Assembly (NCBI GenBank): GCA_001606155.1 | Contig: LODT01000029.1 | Coordinates: 62,001-126,000 of the forward strand | Reading direction: 5' to 3' | DNA: 64,000 nt | Source of the DNA: Tieghemostelium lacteum | Taxonomy: Eukaryota > Evosea > Eumycetozoa > Dictyosteliales > Raperosteliaceae | In this document: piece by piece, positions 46,795 to 60,500 of the stretch | How positions within the stretch are numbered: position 1 is the stretch's first letter | Layout: each line of letters opens with the position of its first letter | Translations under genes and position numbers: made by a program | The notes under the pieces: generated by a model | Database searches by the model: none | What the model was told of the DNA's origin: nothing | The model's input: only the letters and a program-made list of their open reading frames with translations

Positions 46795-47437
46795 ATGGGA
46801 GTAATTTTTTCTAAAGGTTATCTACCAGAATTGCCCGTTGGATCATTAATAAAACTAGGTATTATCGGATTAGAAAATGCTGGTAAAGTAAGTGTTTTTG
46901 AATAAATCATGATATTATGGTTAGAAATACTGTATTGACATTCAGTTTAAAATGAATAAATAGACAACATTGTTACATAAATTCATAGATTCATCATATA
47001 GGAAATCTATAGATTCAGTTTTGATATCAATGGGAGTATCTATAGAATCTATTGTTTATAAAGGATGGGATATGTTCATTGGTGACTTATTGTATCCTGA
47101 ATACATTCGAAAAACATATAAACCCTATCTCATGGGATGTGATGTAGTTATATTTGTAGTTGACTCTACAGACTATGCAAATATTACAGCTGCAAAAGAA
47201 CAACTCGATCTTTTATTGGTAGAGGATTGTATCAGTAGTAGTGTATTTTTAGTTTTAGCAAACAAACAAGATCAAAAAAAGAAAATGGAACCTATTCAAA
47301 TTGAAAATTATTTGGAATTGTACAGATTAAATATACCTTGGAAATGTATTGCCACCTCTTTTGATACAGATTTTGGTATTGATGAATCTATAAAATGGAT
47401 TTTAGAAAATACAACAAAGAGGACTCTATACCAATAA
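46795..47437 (+). CDS. divergent Arf-like small GTPase
   Basis: Two exons, 46795-46887 and 46964-47437, give 188 residues. Gly2 in MGVIFSKG fits N-myristoylation, as in Arf/Arl proteins. The phosphate loop GLENAGKT (25-32) and the guanine-specificity motif ANKQD (130-134) are intact, as is the DVVIFVVDSTD strand. However the switch I Thr and the DxGGQ motif of switch II are not recognisable; the equivalent region reads YKGWDMFIGDLLYP. Without the Gln and the invariant Asp-X-Gly-Gly, nucleotide switching is likely altered, and the protein may be constitutively bound or a pseudo-GTPase. The intron splits the phosphate loop after GK, as in some other dictyostelid small GTPases (inference). Role probably in membrane traffic. 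Confidence 0.8.
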
Positions 47438-47735
47438 TAATATAAATAACTTTAATAACAATAATAACAACAAACTACACATGTAAACGACAATATCTTT
47501 ACCAATAAAGAGAGCTCTCTAGATATCATCTAATGAGTTTCAAATCTTTTAATGTACAAACAGACTTTTTAATATTAATATTAATAACTAAAATGTTTTT
47601 TGTGATTTACAATGACTATTCTATTAAATGGATTTTAAATTAGCACTCAATGAAATTTTGAACAACAAATGTGTTGGAAAAAATTATGATAAATTAATAT
47701 TTATATTTTTAGATTTGAAATGGAAAGTGAGGAAT
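47438..47735. other. convergent 3' intergenic region
   Basis: About 300 bases of AT-rich sequence between converging genes, without coding signal. Confidence 0.4.
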
Positions 47736-50700
47736 TTAGCTGGTTTTATAAGATTCACTAGCAATGGAAATTAATGGAGTCTTTTCTACAGGTAATAACT
47801 TTTTTTTGTTTTGGTGATTGTAATAGGTAAAGATTAATACAAGAACTAGTCCAACAGTTGCAAGTAAATAGAATAGATTGTTACTGGAAAGTGAATTGGT
47901 TTGTTTAGGTTCAATTGATGTTGGTAGGCCTAGAACTAATTTACCATTGGGAATTTCTTCAAGTGATTTATCAGCTAGTGATGGATCTTGTTCAATACTC
48001 TTATGAATTTCTTTTATGGTAGATAGTTGTTTGGATATAAATTCTAGTTGATTTTGTTTTTGTTGTAGTGTGAGTGGGTTAGGTGTAACAGATTCCCATT
48101 CCCATTTTAATTGGTAATTTAATAGTACTCTTTGGAATTCCAAATCTCTTTCAATACTATCCAATTCTTTTTGTACAGGTTTCTTATCCTTATTCAACAA
48201 TTTACCATCTTTAACACTAACCTTATCCAATTCAACCATTAGATCTTGATTCTTTCTGGAAATGGATGTCTTTTTAGAATTTGCAGGTGGTTGTGTAACA
48301 TACTGATTTCTAAAATAATTATTCTCTTTAGATAAATGTTCAATAGTCTTCTTCATTGAACTCTTTTCATTGTCTTGAGTATTCACTCTTTTTAACATTT
48401 CATTTTTTTTTGAAATTTCTTTTTCTTGCAACTTGATTTTCTTTTCAAGTTCTCTTCTGTTCAAGGTACTTATTAAGTCCCTCTCTTGAATTTGTTTAAT
48501 GAACATTTCCTTGGTATCTGAATTTTCAATTCTAATACGTTCAGATTCAGTCACCTCTTTTTCTAAATTCTCTACAAGTTCCTTATTCTTAGATTCCAGT
48601 TTCTGGTAGGACTTAAAGAGATTTTCATAAGCTTCATTTACGTCTCTACCATATTCAACTAGTTTACTAATCTCTAAAATTGCATCTTTAGGTGGAGGTA
48701 ATGTTACAGCTTTATGATGTACATGTGATTCAGTTGGAATTACAAAAACCTCTGGTGAATCCTTTTGTATTTGTTCAATTTCCTTACGAGTTCCTATCTT
48801 CTGAACTCTCTTATTATCTCCATCAATGAATATCATTTCATATTTTTCCCCTTGACTATCACTTTTACTTTCACTATCAGCTTCAAATCCCTCAAACTCT
48901 TCATACACTGGTTCCATTTCTATAGAATTCTCCAATTTTATCTTTGCATCATTAGCACCATTCAATCTACTGACTTTTGGTATCACTCTATATTGATTGT
49001 CATTATGGATATTTAAAATTGGTCCTTTTGATTTAGTTAATTGCTGTTGTGATGGACTTTGAGATGGACTATGAGATGGACTATGAGATGGACTATGGGA
49101 TGGACTATGGGATGGACTATGAGATGGACTATGGGATGGACTGTGGGATGAACTATGGGATGAACTATGAGATGGACTATGGGATGGACTATGAGATGGA
49201 CTATGGGATGGACTATGAGATGGGTGTTGGTGTTGATGGATTGATGGTGAAGGTGTGGTATCATTGAAATGAATGATAAAGGTGTGAATTTGGTTTTGAT
49301 AGAGTTTAATGATATCAGAGTTTGATTTATACTCTCTAAATTCAGTCATGAATAGATTGGTTTCAACAATACTTGAGAATTTGAATTCTGGGAAGAATGA
49401 TGATAGAGTTAGATGGGTAGTGGTGTTGGTTGTTGGTTTATAAATATTCAAGAATCTAAATTCAATTTTATCATCATGCATTGGTTTAAATTGAATTAGG
49501 TGTATATTTTCAGGGAGTGAAACTTTTGGTGTGTAGTGAGAGTATTTACATTGGAATGTACTGAATGGAAGTGAATACTTGTTTGATATTAATGGATGTT
49601 TAATGGAATTTGAAAAGAGATGTGGGAATTGATGTTCATTGGTATAATGATCATGTTGAATATTCAACCATAATGGAATGGTAATAAATTCGTTTGGTGA
49701 TTGGTGTTTTAGAGTTTTATAACCTCTTTGTTTGTTCATTAGAATGTCAATACTACCATCTGATGATGATCCAACTCCTAATGTGAATTTAGTGAGAACT
49801 AATAGTTTTAGTCCTGAGGTTGATCCAGTAGACTCACCAAACATTGCTGCTGATGTCATAGGATAGAAGGTACTATGGAACATTGATGAAGGTTCTACTG
49901 TTCGCTTTATAAATGACATTCCATTTACATCAGTATAGAAATGTGATTCTTTAGATTTACTAGATAATATTATACCATTCATTGGGTCACTTACTGGAAT
50001 ATTACTATTTTGTTTTGAAGTAACTTCAAATCTCAATATAGGATCACCAAGATGTTCTAAATTATTATAATTCATTTGTGTCTCATAGAATATCAATGAT
50101 GAAGTACTATTACACTCTATACCAATACTCTTTAAACAATTTGTTAATTGGAATTTCTGAGATTTAAATGGAGTCTTTACATCTTTCATTATATGTATTT
50201 CTTCAGAGACCATTCCTTTAATAGTACGTATCAATACACTGCTCACATTTAGAATGTGTATCTCACCTGGACCAGTCATAAGTGTAAAGTTATCTTGATT
50301 GATATTCAATGGCTGATACAATACATTCATTTGATTTACATTCAATTCACTATTATCCTTCTTGTACAAGATCTTTTGTAACATTGCAGATGATGAATCA
50401 AATTTCAATTGATACATTGAATTTTCAATAGTGATTGCTTGTTGTGATGGTATTGAAGTTCTAGTAATAGTAAATGGTTTAAGTTCATCATGATGATCAT
50501 TTTCACCAGATTTGGAAACCATTATAGTAGTGGTTGATGGAATAGCCATATGTAATATAGATTTACTAGTATCTTGCTGATACTCTATAGAATAGACTGA
50601 TATACCCATTGGTTCTACTTGGGCAATGAACATTAATTCAAATTGTTCTTTATCAATAGTATTCATATTTTTCCAAATTAGATTGATTTGAGATGGAATG

Positions 50701-52409
50701 GGTTTGTTTTGGTAAATATCAGATACTACTACATAGGGACTAGAAACCTTAACCCTTACTAACTCCATTTTTTCAATTTCCAATGGATTGTATACAAATA
50801 CAGTTTCCAATTCAGGATTTTTACTCTTTGAGCTATTAGTTGAAGCATTGTGTTCTTTTCTTTCTATGTGGCTATCATCATTCAAGGAGACAAAGTGGTA
50901 TTTAGCTACACTGTTATTACAAGATAAGGAGATGGTAGTAAAAGCAGACAGAATGCCTTTCATTTTAGTTTGGCATAATTTTAGGTTACTTTGGAATTCA
51001 TGGTATACTAGTGTATCAGAAAGACCAGTTAGACCACTGACAGATGCCATATCCACCATTAAATCATCACAAGTTTGAATTGCATTTAAATAGTGAGATT
51101 TAATACCACTGTGAAGTGGTAGCATGGAGAACATGTGATTATTAGTCTGAATTAATGATTTTACTTGCTGATAGAGTGATTTTATAGATGGAATTGAGGA
51201 AAAGTATCCAGTGAAATATTGGTTTTCATCATTGGAATAGGACATCATATCACCTCTGAATACTGAAAATTGTCTACTATCTGATACATCAGTTCCTGGA
51301 ATTTGATGTTGTTCATGATGATCTTCAAATCCAAATTCTCTAGCGACTGATAAGTTAATTGGATCTTTACTATCATGGATACTATTGAAATAACTAGAAA
51401 GAGTTGAATAGACAATCTTTATATTATGAGCATTGTGATTTATAGATTTGAATATTTGCTCATAGGTTTCTAGGAGATATCTACTTTTAACTAAATCAAG
51501 ATACATGGAATCTCCACCAAGAGGTACCAATAGGTAGTTTGTACGGAATTGCATTGCTTTGTTTTTGTATAATTCAACTAACTGTTGTGACAGGGTATCT
51601 ATAGTCTCAGAATCCATAGGTTTAGTTAAGAAATTGAAATTATAGAAATCAAATTTCTTACAAACATCATGTATAGGACTACCACAACTATTGATGATAT
51701 CGTAACCTTCATCAGGAAGTACATGAGTAAATACTGAATAACTCTGATTGAATACACTACCACCATAAGATTTCCATTGAAACTCCAAATTTCTTGACAT
51801 TTTTAATTGATTTTTAAGTTCTCTATTTACATTATGAATTAGAATATTTTCAATACCCTCTTGAGATAACAGTGCTGGAATAAGTTCAGAGTGTCCATAA
51901 CTATTCAAATTCAAATAAGATTTAGGCGATACTCCGAATTTATCAAGTAACCATCTATTTCCTTCAGACCATTGACTAATAATATCATGATAGTCCAATA
52001 TAGATTCATCCCAAACTGATACAGAACCACTAGTAAATTCCAACTGACCATTTTTAACCAAATCTCTAACCAATTGTTGTTGATCTATACTTGACTGATC
52101 CCACCAATTTCTAAAATGGTACAATTCATTCCAAGTGAATTTTCTATGTTTATTTTCTTTCAAAAGTGTGATTACATTATCAATTATAATTTTACCTTCA
52201 CTTTTGAAATACTAGCACAATGTAAAATGTAAGTAAATATACATTAAAAAAATATTTATTTAACATACATTTTCAGAAGTCTTATTCTTATTTATTAAAA
52301 TAGTAAATGGTAGAATTTTAATTACTAATCTATCAGTTTCAATCCAACCATTTACAATGGTATTGATTAAACATGTAGATAGACAAAGTAATATTAATAG
52401 CTTTTTCAT
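47736..52409 (-). CDS. GH38 alpha-mannosidase homologue lacking active-site residues, with SPSH repeat, coiled coil and membrane anchor
   Basis: Two exons, 52269-52409 and 47736-52211, phase 0, give about 1538 residues. After a signal peptide (MKKLLILLCLSTCLINTIVNG) the N-terminal 850 or so residues follow GH38 order: KFTWNEL, WSEGNRWLLDKFGVSP, YGHSELIPALLSQEG, FTGYFSS, GLTGLSD and the later beta domains. The catalytic set is gone. Where family members have the zinc ligands HSHND, this has FTILI (35-39). The nucleophile Asp of the DPFGHS motif is Asn150 (NSYGHS). The HHDAITGT His is replaced in ASVSGLTG (436-443), and the acid/base Asp near 374 is Asn. A SPSH-type repeat, a long charged coiled coil and a C-terminal membrane helix (YLLATVGLVLVLIFTYY) follow. 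It is therefore likely a membrane-anchored, lectin-like or scaffold pseudoenzyme in the secretory or lysosomal system (inference). Confidence 0.85.
49051..49220 (-). repeat. 12-base tandem repeat encoding Ser-Pro-Ser-His
   Basis: About 14 copies of a 12-base unit, (GATGGACTATGG/A on the plus strand), encoding repeated SPSH on the minus strand with a few SSSH and SPSQ variants. It links the mannosidase-like part to the coiled coil. Third-base variation is light, so the array is young or kept homogeneous. Plus-strand frames here (MDYGMD-like) are shadows. Confidence 0.9.
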
Positions 52410-52649
52410 TCCCTAAACTTTATATATTAACAATAGAAAAAAAAAAAACTACCACTACTTTATCATTTTAAAAGTGGTGTTGATTGTGATGCTGATGAAA
52501 CCCATTGATATGTGTGGTGTGTTGCTAAATTTAAAAAAAAAAAATTTTGTTATAGCCCAATACGCTAATTAAAATAAAAAAATAAAAATATTCCAAATTA
52601 GAATAATTTTGAGTTTATTATTGTTGGTTTACCTAAAGAACTAGTAGAG

Positions 52650-55600
52650 TTATTGTGATTGAGTGTCAATGGATTCTCGGAGTGTTGGGGGTGGAGAAGA
52701 TGGTGATGATGGTGTTGAATATGTTGATTTCTTTGAAGATGTATCATCATCTATAATGGAAGTTGATGTAATTAAAGATTGTTGTTGTTGATAAGTGTCT
52801 TTTTCATAGCTAAAAGATTTTGGAGGTGCAGTGGGGTTGTCTTGGAATATATAGTCAAAGTCTTCGATAAAGGATTGCATAACACCACATTGAAGTTGAT
52901 TTTCGTTCATTAGAGACATACGATCAAGTGTCGGTTGTCTAGGTTTAAGTACAGTTGGTCCAAACATTATACTTAAATTCTGATAATTCATTTTGTTGAC
53001 ATCGGAATTCAAAGAGATTTTAACCAGTAATGCAACTAATTTTGTTAGAATAAATCTATTGTCGTTTGGTAACTTCCAAAAGATATTTCTGATTGTTTGT
53101 ATATCCTCATTACGACGTGAGTCCAGTAGAGGTACAAAAAAGTCATAGGGTATCAAAGGAGGGTCTAATGCTCTAAGATAGTGTTTCAGTGCATTGGTTA
53201 TATTATGAATTTCATAATTCAAATTCAAATCTGCAGCACCATATGGTAAATGATTAAATGATTTTACAATAGTCTTTACTGTATCCATATTACCTGATAA
53301 TCTAAAAATTCCTTCAACATCAACACCATTCTGATCAATATGATTAATCAGTTTTTCAATGATATCAACTCGTAATGTTGACTCTTTCTTTGAAGTTCCA
53401 AATAACTTAATTTTCTTCTTTGGAGTATTAGTACCATTAGGCGTATTACCACCGCTACCATTATTTACTAACGAACTTAAATTACCTGCACTTGTATATA
53501 CCGATAATTTATCTTTCTCCTTCTCTTTCTCCTTTTCTTTTTCCTTATTATTAATCATGGTTTTTAAAGCTTTTCCAAGTTTCTTTCTAACTTTTGATTT
53601 TTCAAATTCATCATTAGTGTTTGAACCCACAGATTCGTCAATGGATCCAGTTTCATGTTCATTAGAAGATGTTAACACTGATGAATTATCAATAGATTCG
53701 CTTAGTGATTTCAAAGATGAAGATGTTGGTGTTGATGTTGATTCTTCGTATATTGGCATATCAACATCATTTAATGCTTTAAATTGACCACTAGTTCTAT
53801 GCTTCTTATTGAAAATCTTAAAGATTTTTTGTGATTTTTGTGGTTGTTGAGGTTGATTATTATTAGAATCATTATCAGCTGAATTGGAACTTGATGATTT
53901 AGGTGTTATACTACCATCTTTTTGTGATCCATTAGAGGAATTATTGGAGTCTGGTCTAAGTTTTAGTTTTGATAGGATTGGTATTGGATTGGATACTGAT
54001 CTGGTATGTGATATCACAGGTTTTTTTGGAGACAATGGATTGTTGTGACTACTAGAAGCACTAATTTGACTACTATTTGATATATTATCTTCAATGAGAT
54101 CTTCTAAATCATTTTCATTATTTCCATTGAATAATTGGTGTCTGTTAAGTGAACTATTTAAAGATCCACCACGGTTATTGTTTAGGTAGCTACCATTCTC
54201 AGAGTTCTGGTCCATCAACATGGATACCACTGATAATAGATTACCATTACTATCCGATTGATTACCTATAGATTTATTATCATCTAAGGGTAAATAATCA
54301 AAACCACTTTGATTAGAGAACTGTTCCATTTTCAATTTTATCAAATCTAAATACTGTTTTGAATCTTTTTCAATCAACTCTTTCCATTTCATTCTTCTTT
54401 CATAGTAATTCCAAAGTTCATAAATTTCTTCATATATCTCTAACAGTTGTTTATTCACACCACTATTAGTACTATTGGAGTTATTATTACTATTATTACC
54501 ATTCTTTAACAATTCTATTTCTTTTTCTAATTTTTGTCTCTTTTCTTTTTCAATTTTTAGTTTTTGAGATAATTCTTCATTTTGACTTTTAATTAAATTA
54601 AATTTCAAATTACAAGAACTTATACATTGGTTATTACTACTACTATTATTAGAAGATGTATCCACTACTGATAATGATGGAGTTACCGTACTATTCGAAT
54701 GTTGGTGATCTGAATTTTCTTTTGAATTCAAATCAGTAGAAGTGGGCGGTGATGTAGATTTTGGAGTTAAAGGAAAAGATTTACCATTGTTATTTGTTAA
54801 AACTGTGGATTTTAAATTTAAATTCAAAGGAGAGTTGTTAGCTGACGATGTTGCAGATGAACTTGTACTATTACTAGTAGTATTAGAAGCTGAGAGTTTC
54901 AAAGTCTCAAATACATAGTAACTATTTGGTAATTTTGATTTACAATTTAGAATTCCCTCACTTCCACCAATGACTACCAATCTTGATTGAATAGCTAGAC
55001 AAATGTGACCTGATCTAGGTGATGGTAGTATACCATGAGGTCTTATTAAAGTCCATTGAAGAGTATCAGTATCCAATTGATAAAGTTCATTATCACAATG
55101 TAACTGCGATGATACAACTGACTGCTGTGGATCCATTTGAATAGTTCCACCAAATACATATAATTTATTACCAATGGTAATTGAAGAGTGACCGCATCTT
55201 GGAGATGGTATATGGTCACCTTGAACTGTAGGTTTCGACCATTCCAAAGTCTCCAAATCCAAAATATACAAATCATTTAATAATGATTGACCATCGTATC
55301 CACCAAAAAGATAACCCTTGGTTCCTATAATATTACAACTATGAAAATATCTACAACTAGGTTGAATCATTGATTCTCCTAAATTACTATTATTACTACT
55401 ACTACTACTACTACTACTACTATTACCGCTAATAGGTCTATTATACATTTCATAAAGATCCAATTGAGTTTTTTGAGGTGTTAATGAGAGTTTAGATTCC
55501 ATCGAAGTACTAGCCCACCCTGTAATTGGACTGCTGTTATTACTAGATGATTCCATTAGGCTACTAACTGTTGATGATCTACCTCTACCTAAGGTACTAG

Positions 55601-56306
55601 GTGAACTAGTAGTATTAGTAGTAACTAATGGTACTGTAGGGAGTAACTGGAATGTACTGTCTTTAGGTGTCAATGGTGGAGTTGTACCTGTAACCTCACC
55701 TAATGATATAACATTATTTTGTGTCAATCTTTGAGGTAACTTTGTCCATTGATTTCTCTCTGTATTGAAAATATGTATATCATTCATTGGCCCTTTACTC
55801 TTATTATATCCACCAAATACCAATAAATAACTATCAAATAGTACAATAGTGGAATGACCATATCTAGGTACTGGTGCATCACCAGTAGCTCTAGGCTTAG
55901 ACCATGACAAATTACTAGTATTCAATTGATAGACCTCATTCAATGTCTGACCATCATCACCACCTAAATTACCACCAATCACAAACATCTTCCTACCAAT
56001 CTGAGTTGATGTATGTCCATACATAGGTGGTGGTGTGCTACCTGATATATGTGGTTTTATAATTCCATTCGATTGTGCTATATATAATATACTAATTAAC
56101 ATTTTCATCTCTCTTTATATATCCTCATTTTTTATCATATATTTACATGTATTTAATATATATGTTGTATTTGTAGGTTTCTCTTGAAAATACTCATATC
56201 CACCAAATATAATGATATCTCTGTCTGCTGAAACTGTTGCACTATGATAACACACAGGATATGATAGTTCAGGTAGTTTTGATAATCTTAGTGATGTCCA
56301 ACTCAT
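52650..56306 (-). CDS. kelch-repeat, coiled-coil RhoGAP protein
   Basis: Two exons, 56147-56306 and 52650-56077, give about 1195 residues. The ATG at 56306 starts MSWTSLRLSKLPELSYP, and the first kelch blade is split by the intron. Kelch repeats are visible by HSATVSADRDIIIFGGY, GHTSTQIGRKMFVIGG, GHSTIVLFDSYLLVFGGY, SCNIIGTKGYLFGGYDG, GHSSITIGNKLYVFGG and GHICLAIQSRLVVIGG, forming a propeller (to about residue 430). Ser/Asn-rich linkers flank a coiled coil near residues 545-580. The C-terminal RhoGAP domain (about 930-1090) keeps the arginine finger in GIFRLSG and the later NLSIMFGP motif. RhoGAPs switch off Rho/Rac GTPases that control actin; the kelch propeller probably targets the protein to actin or the cortex. 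The combination occurs in several dictyostelid GacX-type proteins; no symbol is assigned. Confidence 0.9.
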
Positions 56307-57527
56307 TTTATCTCTATGTGTGATATTGATGGTTTCCTTGCAACTTCAAGGCTAATACCAAAATTCAAAAAAAAAAAATCTTTTTTTAAAAGCACCTATA
56401 AGAAATTTATAGTTTCTTTGATTATTGCTAAAAATTTCTAACTGTATGGTAAATTTGCTTTTTGATTGTTTTTTCCAGGATAATGGAGAAATAAAAAAAA
56501 AAAATATTATTGGTGCATCATTTTTTGAATACCACACCCAAATTAGCACCCCCAATATATTAATCTAATTGAAAAAAAAAAAATATTCACATAAAGTGAG
56601 GTAATATTATTGATTATTATTTATTTCAGCTAATAAGGGAGTGGTTTTATTAAATTTGTGGATATATTTAAAAAAGGCGGGAAATATTCAATAAATAATT
56701 TATAAATTTAAAATAAGTTTCCTAATATATGCTTCATTGTGGTGGTTGCAATACCTTGAAATCAATTTTAGAGATCATCAAGAAAAATGCAAGTGTATTT
56801 TTGATAAAGTGTGATGGGCAATTTAAGAAATTTTAAAAAAACAGGGCCGTTTATGCCAATGTCTGTTGTAAAATTTTTTATATTTCATAATTCTTTGAAT
56901 AAGAAATAAACAAATTCTTGAAAAAGATAATATCTTTTGTGTATTCAACGAAAATAGTTCCCTAGAATTTATTATTATGACAAAAAAATTTTAAAATAGT
57001 GGATATGAGTAATATATTGAAGTTTTTGTTTTAACAATTTTTTAATAGCAAATCAGAGAGAAAGGGGTTCTACAAAAAAAAAAAAATTATACAAAAAATA
57101 GTAATCAATCAAAATATTATTATATTATTATTTTTTTAGTGTTGAGATAATAATTTATAATAATATAATATAGTAAAAGATAAAGAGCGGAAAATCAAAA
57201 AATGTAGGTGAAAGTGATCATAAAACTGATTTTTTATATTTTTTTTTTTATTTTTATTTTTGTAAATAAAAAAATGATTAAAATTAGAATTATTAACGTA
57301 TTTTTTTAAACTTTAATTCTCATAAATTAAATGATTTTTTTATAAATGGGATTATTAAGATATGATTAATTATTGCTGATGAATGTAGAATTGATTAATC
57401 ACTATCAAAATTTTCAATATTTATAATAACAAAAAAAAAACCCCTTCTTTCACAAACCACCCCCACGTTATCACCATTTAGGAATTTGTATATAATTATA
57501 ATAATAAAAGAAATAGTAACCTAAGTG
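56307..57527. promoter_or_regulatory. divergent intergenic region between kelch-RhoGAP and SNF2 genes
   Basis: About 1.2 kb, AT-rich, no credible coding frame. A and T runs mark both core promoters. A C-rich patch at 57442-57478 (CCCCTT, CCACCCCC), about 50 bases before the SNF2 start, is the only compositionally distinct stretch. Confidence 0.45.
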
Positions 57528-60500
57528 ATGGAAATCAATAGTAGTAGGGATGTTGATTTAAATCAAGCTCATAAGAAATTAAAAGTTGATGGTGATCATC
57601 AAATTGAAGATGACAACAATGGTATTAATAATAACAGTAGTAGTAGTAACCTATTTAATTCATTGTTAACATCATCGACATTGTTATTTGGAACTTTACC
57701 TCAACACAATAGTTTAAGCCTACAAACTACTTCATTTCAGCAGCATTTAGGTAGTAGTACACATAATAACAAGAATACATTGTCACCTAGTTCAACTCAT
57801 ATTTCTAGGAATGTTTATAGTAATTCTACATCACCTATACTGTTATCGTCATCACCAATGTCATTGTCATCAAGCTCGACATCGGTGAGTATGCCACCTC
57901 CTCCACCACCTTCATCAGCGCATCATCATCAACATCAGTATAGCACAACTTATAGTAACAGTAATTCACCAGGTTCTAATAATTCACCATCACATCACAT
58001 TAATATAAGTTCACCATTGTTGAGTAAATCTAATAATGGTGGTGGATTGACATCAGTTGTTAGTACTACTAATTCAACCATGGGTTCTTCAAAATTGGTT
58101 TTTGAACAAACTCAACAACCAACTCAAGTATATAGACCACCTGTAAAAACTTCATTTTTTGGGTCAGAAATTGTTATTGATTCCAATAGTTATCATTCAC
58201 CACCTTTACAAAATCATCACCATCATCACCAACCTAATCTTTATAGTCAACATAGTTCACCGCCAAATAATAATTTTAACCACTATACGAGTAATCCAAA
58301 AATTAATATATCCGATATTTCAAATAATAATAATAATAACAACAACAAATCAACATTATCTAATTCATATAATCAATTATTATCAATTTCCTCTTCAACA
58401 ATCACAACAACAACCCCACAAGTTTCACATAATAATAATCATAATATTTTAAAAGAAGGTTTCAAAGAAATTTCAACACTCTCTAGCATATGGAATCAAC
58501 AATATCATAGTTTTTTTAATGATATTGATCAATCTAATAATAATAATAGTAATAGTAGTAATTTAAATATTGGTAAATTTACATATGAGGCAATATGTTT
58601 ATCAATTGATATATTTAATCAACTAAAACTAAATCAAATTGTAAAATTTAAAAAAGCGGATGAACCACAACCAAATAATAACAATATTATTAATATTGTA
58701 TCGGTTTTGGAAGATATTACTGAAAGTAATAATAATACAAGCGGTACCAAAGAATTATATATAAATACATTAAATAGTAATAATAGTAATAATAATTATA
58801 ATAATAATGATTATTCATGGATTTTTCAATTATTAGAAAACAAATATATTCAATTAAATTCAAAAATTTCAAACCTTTTAATGACAAAAAATATTGGTGA
58901 GAATAGCACTAAAGCTATTGTGGAAATTGAAGTTGTAGTATCACATTATGATGGCCAATTAAATAGGGAGTTGACTAAACCTCTGAAAGAAAACTCAATT
59001 ATTAAATCATGGATACAAATGGCAAATGATTTAAAGATTGTTATAAATAATTCACCACCACCTTTATCATTGCTATCGACTATTGCATGTACAAATGGTG
59101 GTATATCACCTACTCCACCTTCACCTGTGAGCTTTAGTCAACAGCATATGTTAGGATTCAGTTCAACTTCGTTAGGTCCTTCACCATCGTCATCATATTC
59201 CAGTATTATCACACCATTGTCATTGTATTCGCCATCATCTTCATTCTCATCGTTACCTACACAAAATGGATCTGGAGGTGGTACTGGTGATTTTTTGAAA
59301 ATGTCAGGAAGTAATAATATATCTCTGGACTTTTTAATGGGTTCCAGATTGAAATCGTCTCTTGATGCTATTGGTAGTAGCCAATCTTTGAATTCTAGCT
59401 TGAATAACTTGAATTCTAGTTCATCTACTTTAACAGCTTTGGCTAATACCACAACTTCAAGTTCTAATAGTACACTAAGTTTATCTTCATCTAATATAAC
59501 ATTAAACAAGTCTATGGATTGTGTGTTTAAACAGAAACTAGATGAATTTGAATTACAATTAAAAGGTGGGTTATCGGTATCCAATACGTTAATGGAGGAA
59601 ATGGAGTCACCTAAACAACTTAAACTTCAGTTGAGATCCTATCAGAAACAAGCGTTACATTGGATGTTCCACAGAGAGAGATCTGTACCTGAACAGGCTA
59701 TATCCATTACCGATTTAGAATCTAAAGATTTAAATTTCATTAGAGGTGGTTTACTATGTGATGATATGGGTATGGGAAAGACTATAGAAATCATTTCACT
59801 AATACTTGCCAATCCATCAACGAATCCAACTGAAAAGTCAACTTTAATTGTATGTCCAGTATCAGTACTTCAACAATGGTATAATGAGATTACAACACAC
59901 ACTAACCCACCATTGACAGTCTATATATATCATGGTCCTGGTAGAATTAAAGATTCTCAACATTTATTATCTTATGATGTAATTCTCACTACCTATACTA
60001 CACTATCTGCTGAGTATTCTGATGATATGAATAATGGAAATCAGACATCAGGTATACAATATACTCAACTATCAAATTCAGGAAATACAATAGAGAATTC
60101 CAATAACACTGACAAAAAGAGAAAGAGACAAAGTGGACAATTGTCGCAGTCTGGCGGTACTATAGATGTAAATCAACCAATGCAAGGGTTGATTAACTGT
60201 AAATGGTTTAGAGTGGTACTCGATGAGGCACATACTATTAAAGAGCGGTCTACTAGATCATCAAAAGCAGCTAGTTATCTAGAGAGTACAATTAGATGGT
60301 GTGTAACAGGTACACCTATTCAAAACAAGTTAGATGATATATACAGTCTATTACATTTCCTCAGAGTCGAACCATTCCACAACTACTATTGGTGGAACCA
60401 GTATATTCTAAAACCATCAAAATTAAAGGATGATAGAGGTTTCACAAGACTTCGAGTGGTATTAGCAAAACTACTACTCAGAAGAGTTAAAGATCAGAAA

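Noticed and set aside
49049-49267. Plus-strand frame with repeated MDYGMD units, and the impression of a CRISPR-like array
   Set aside because: The 12-base units are contiguous without spacers and are the complement of the SPSH coding repeat.
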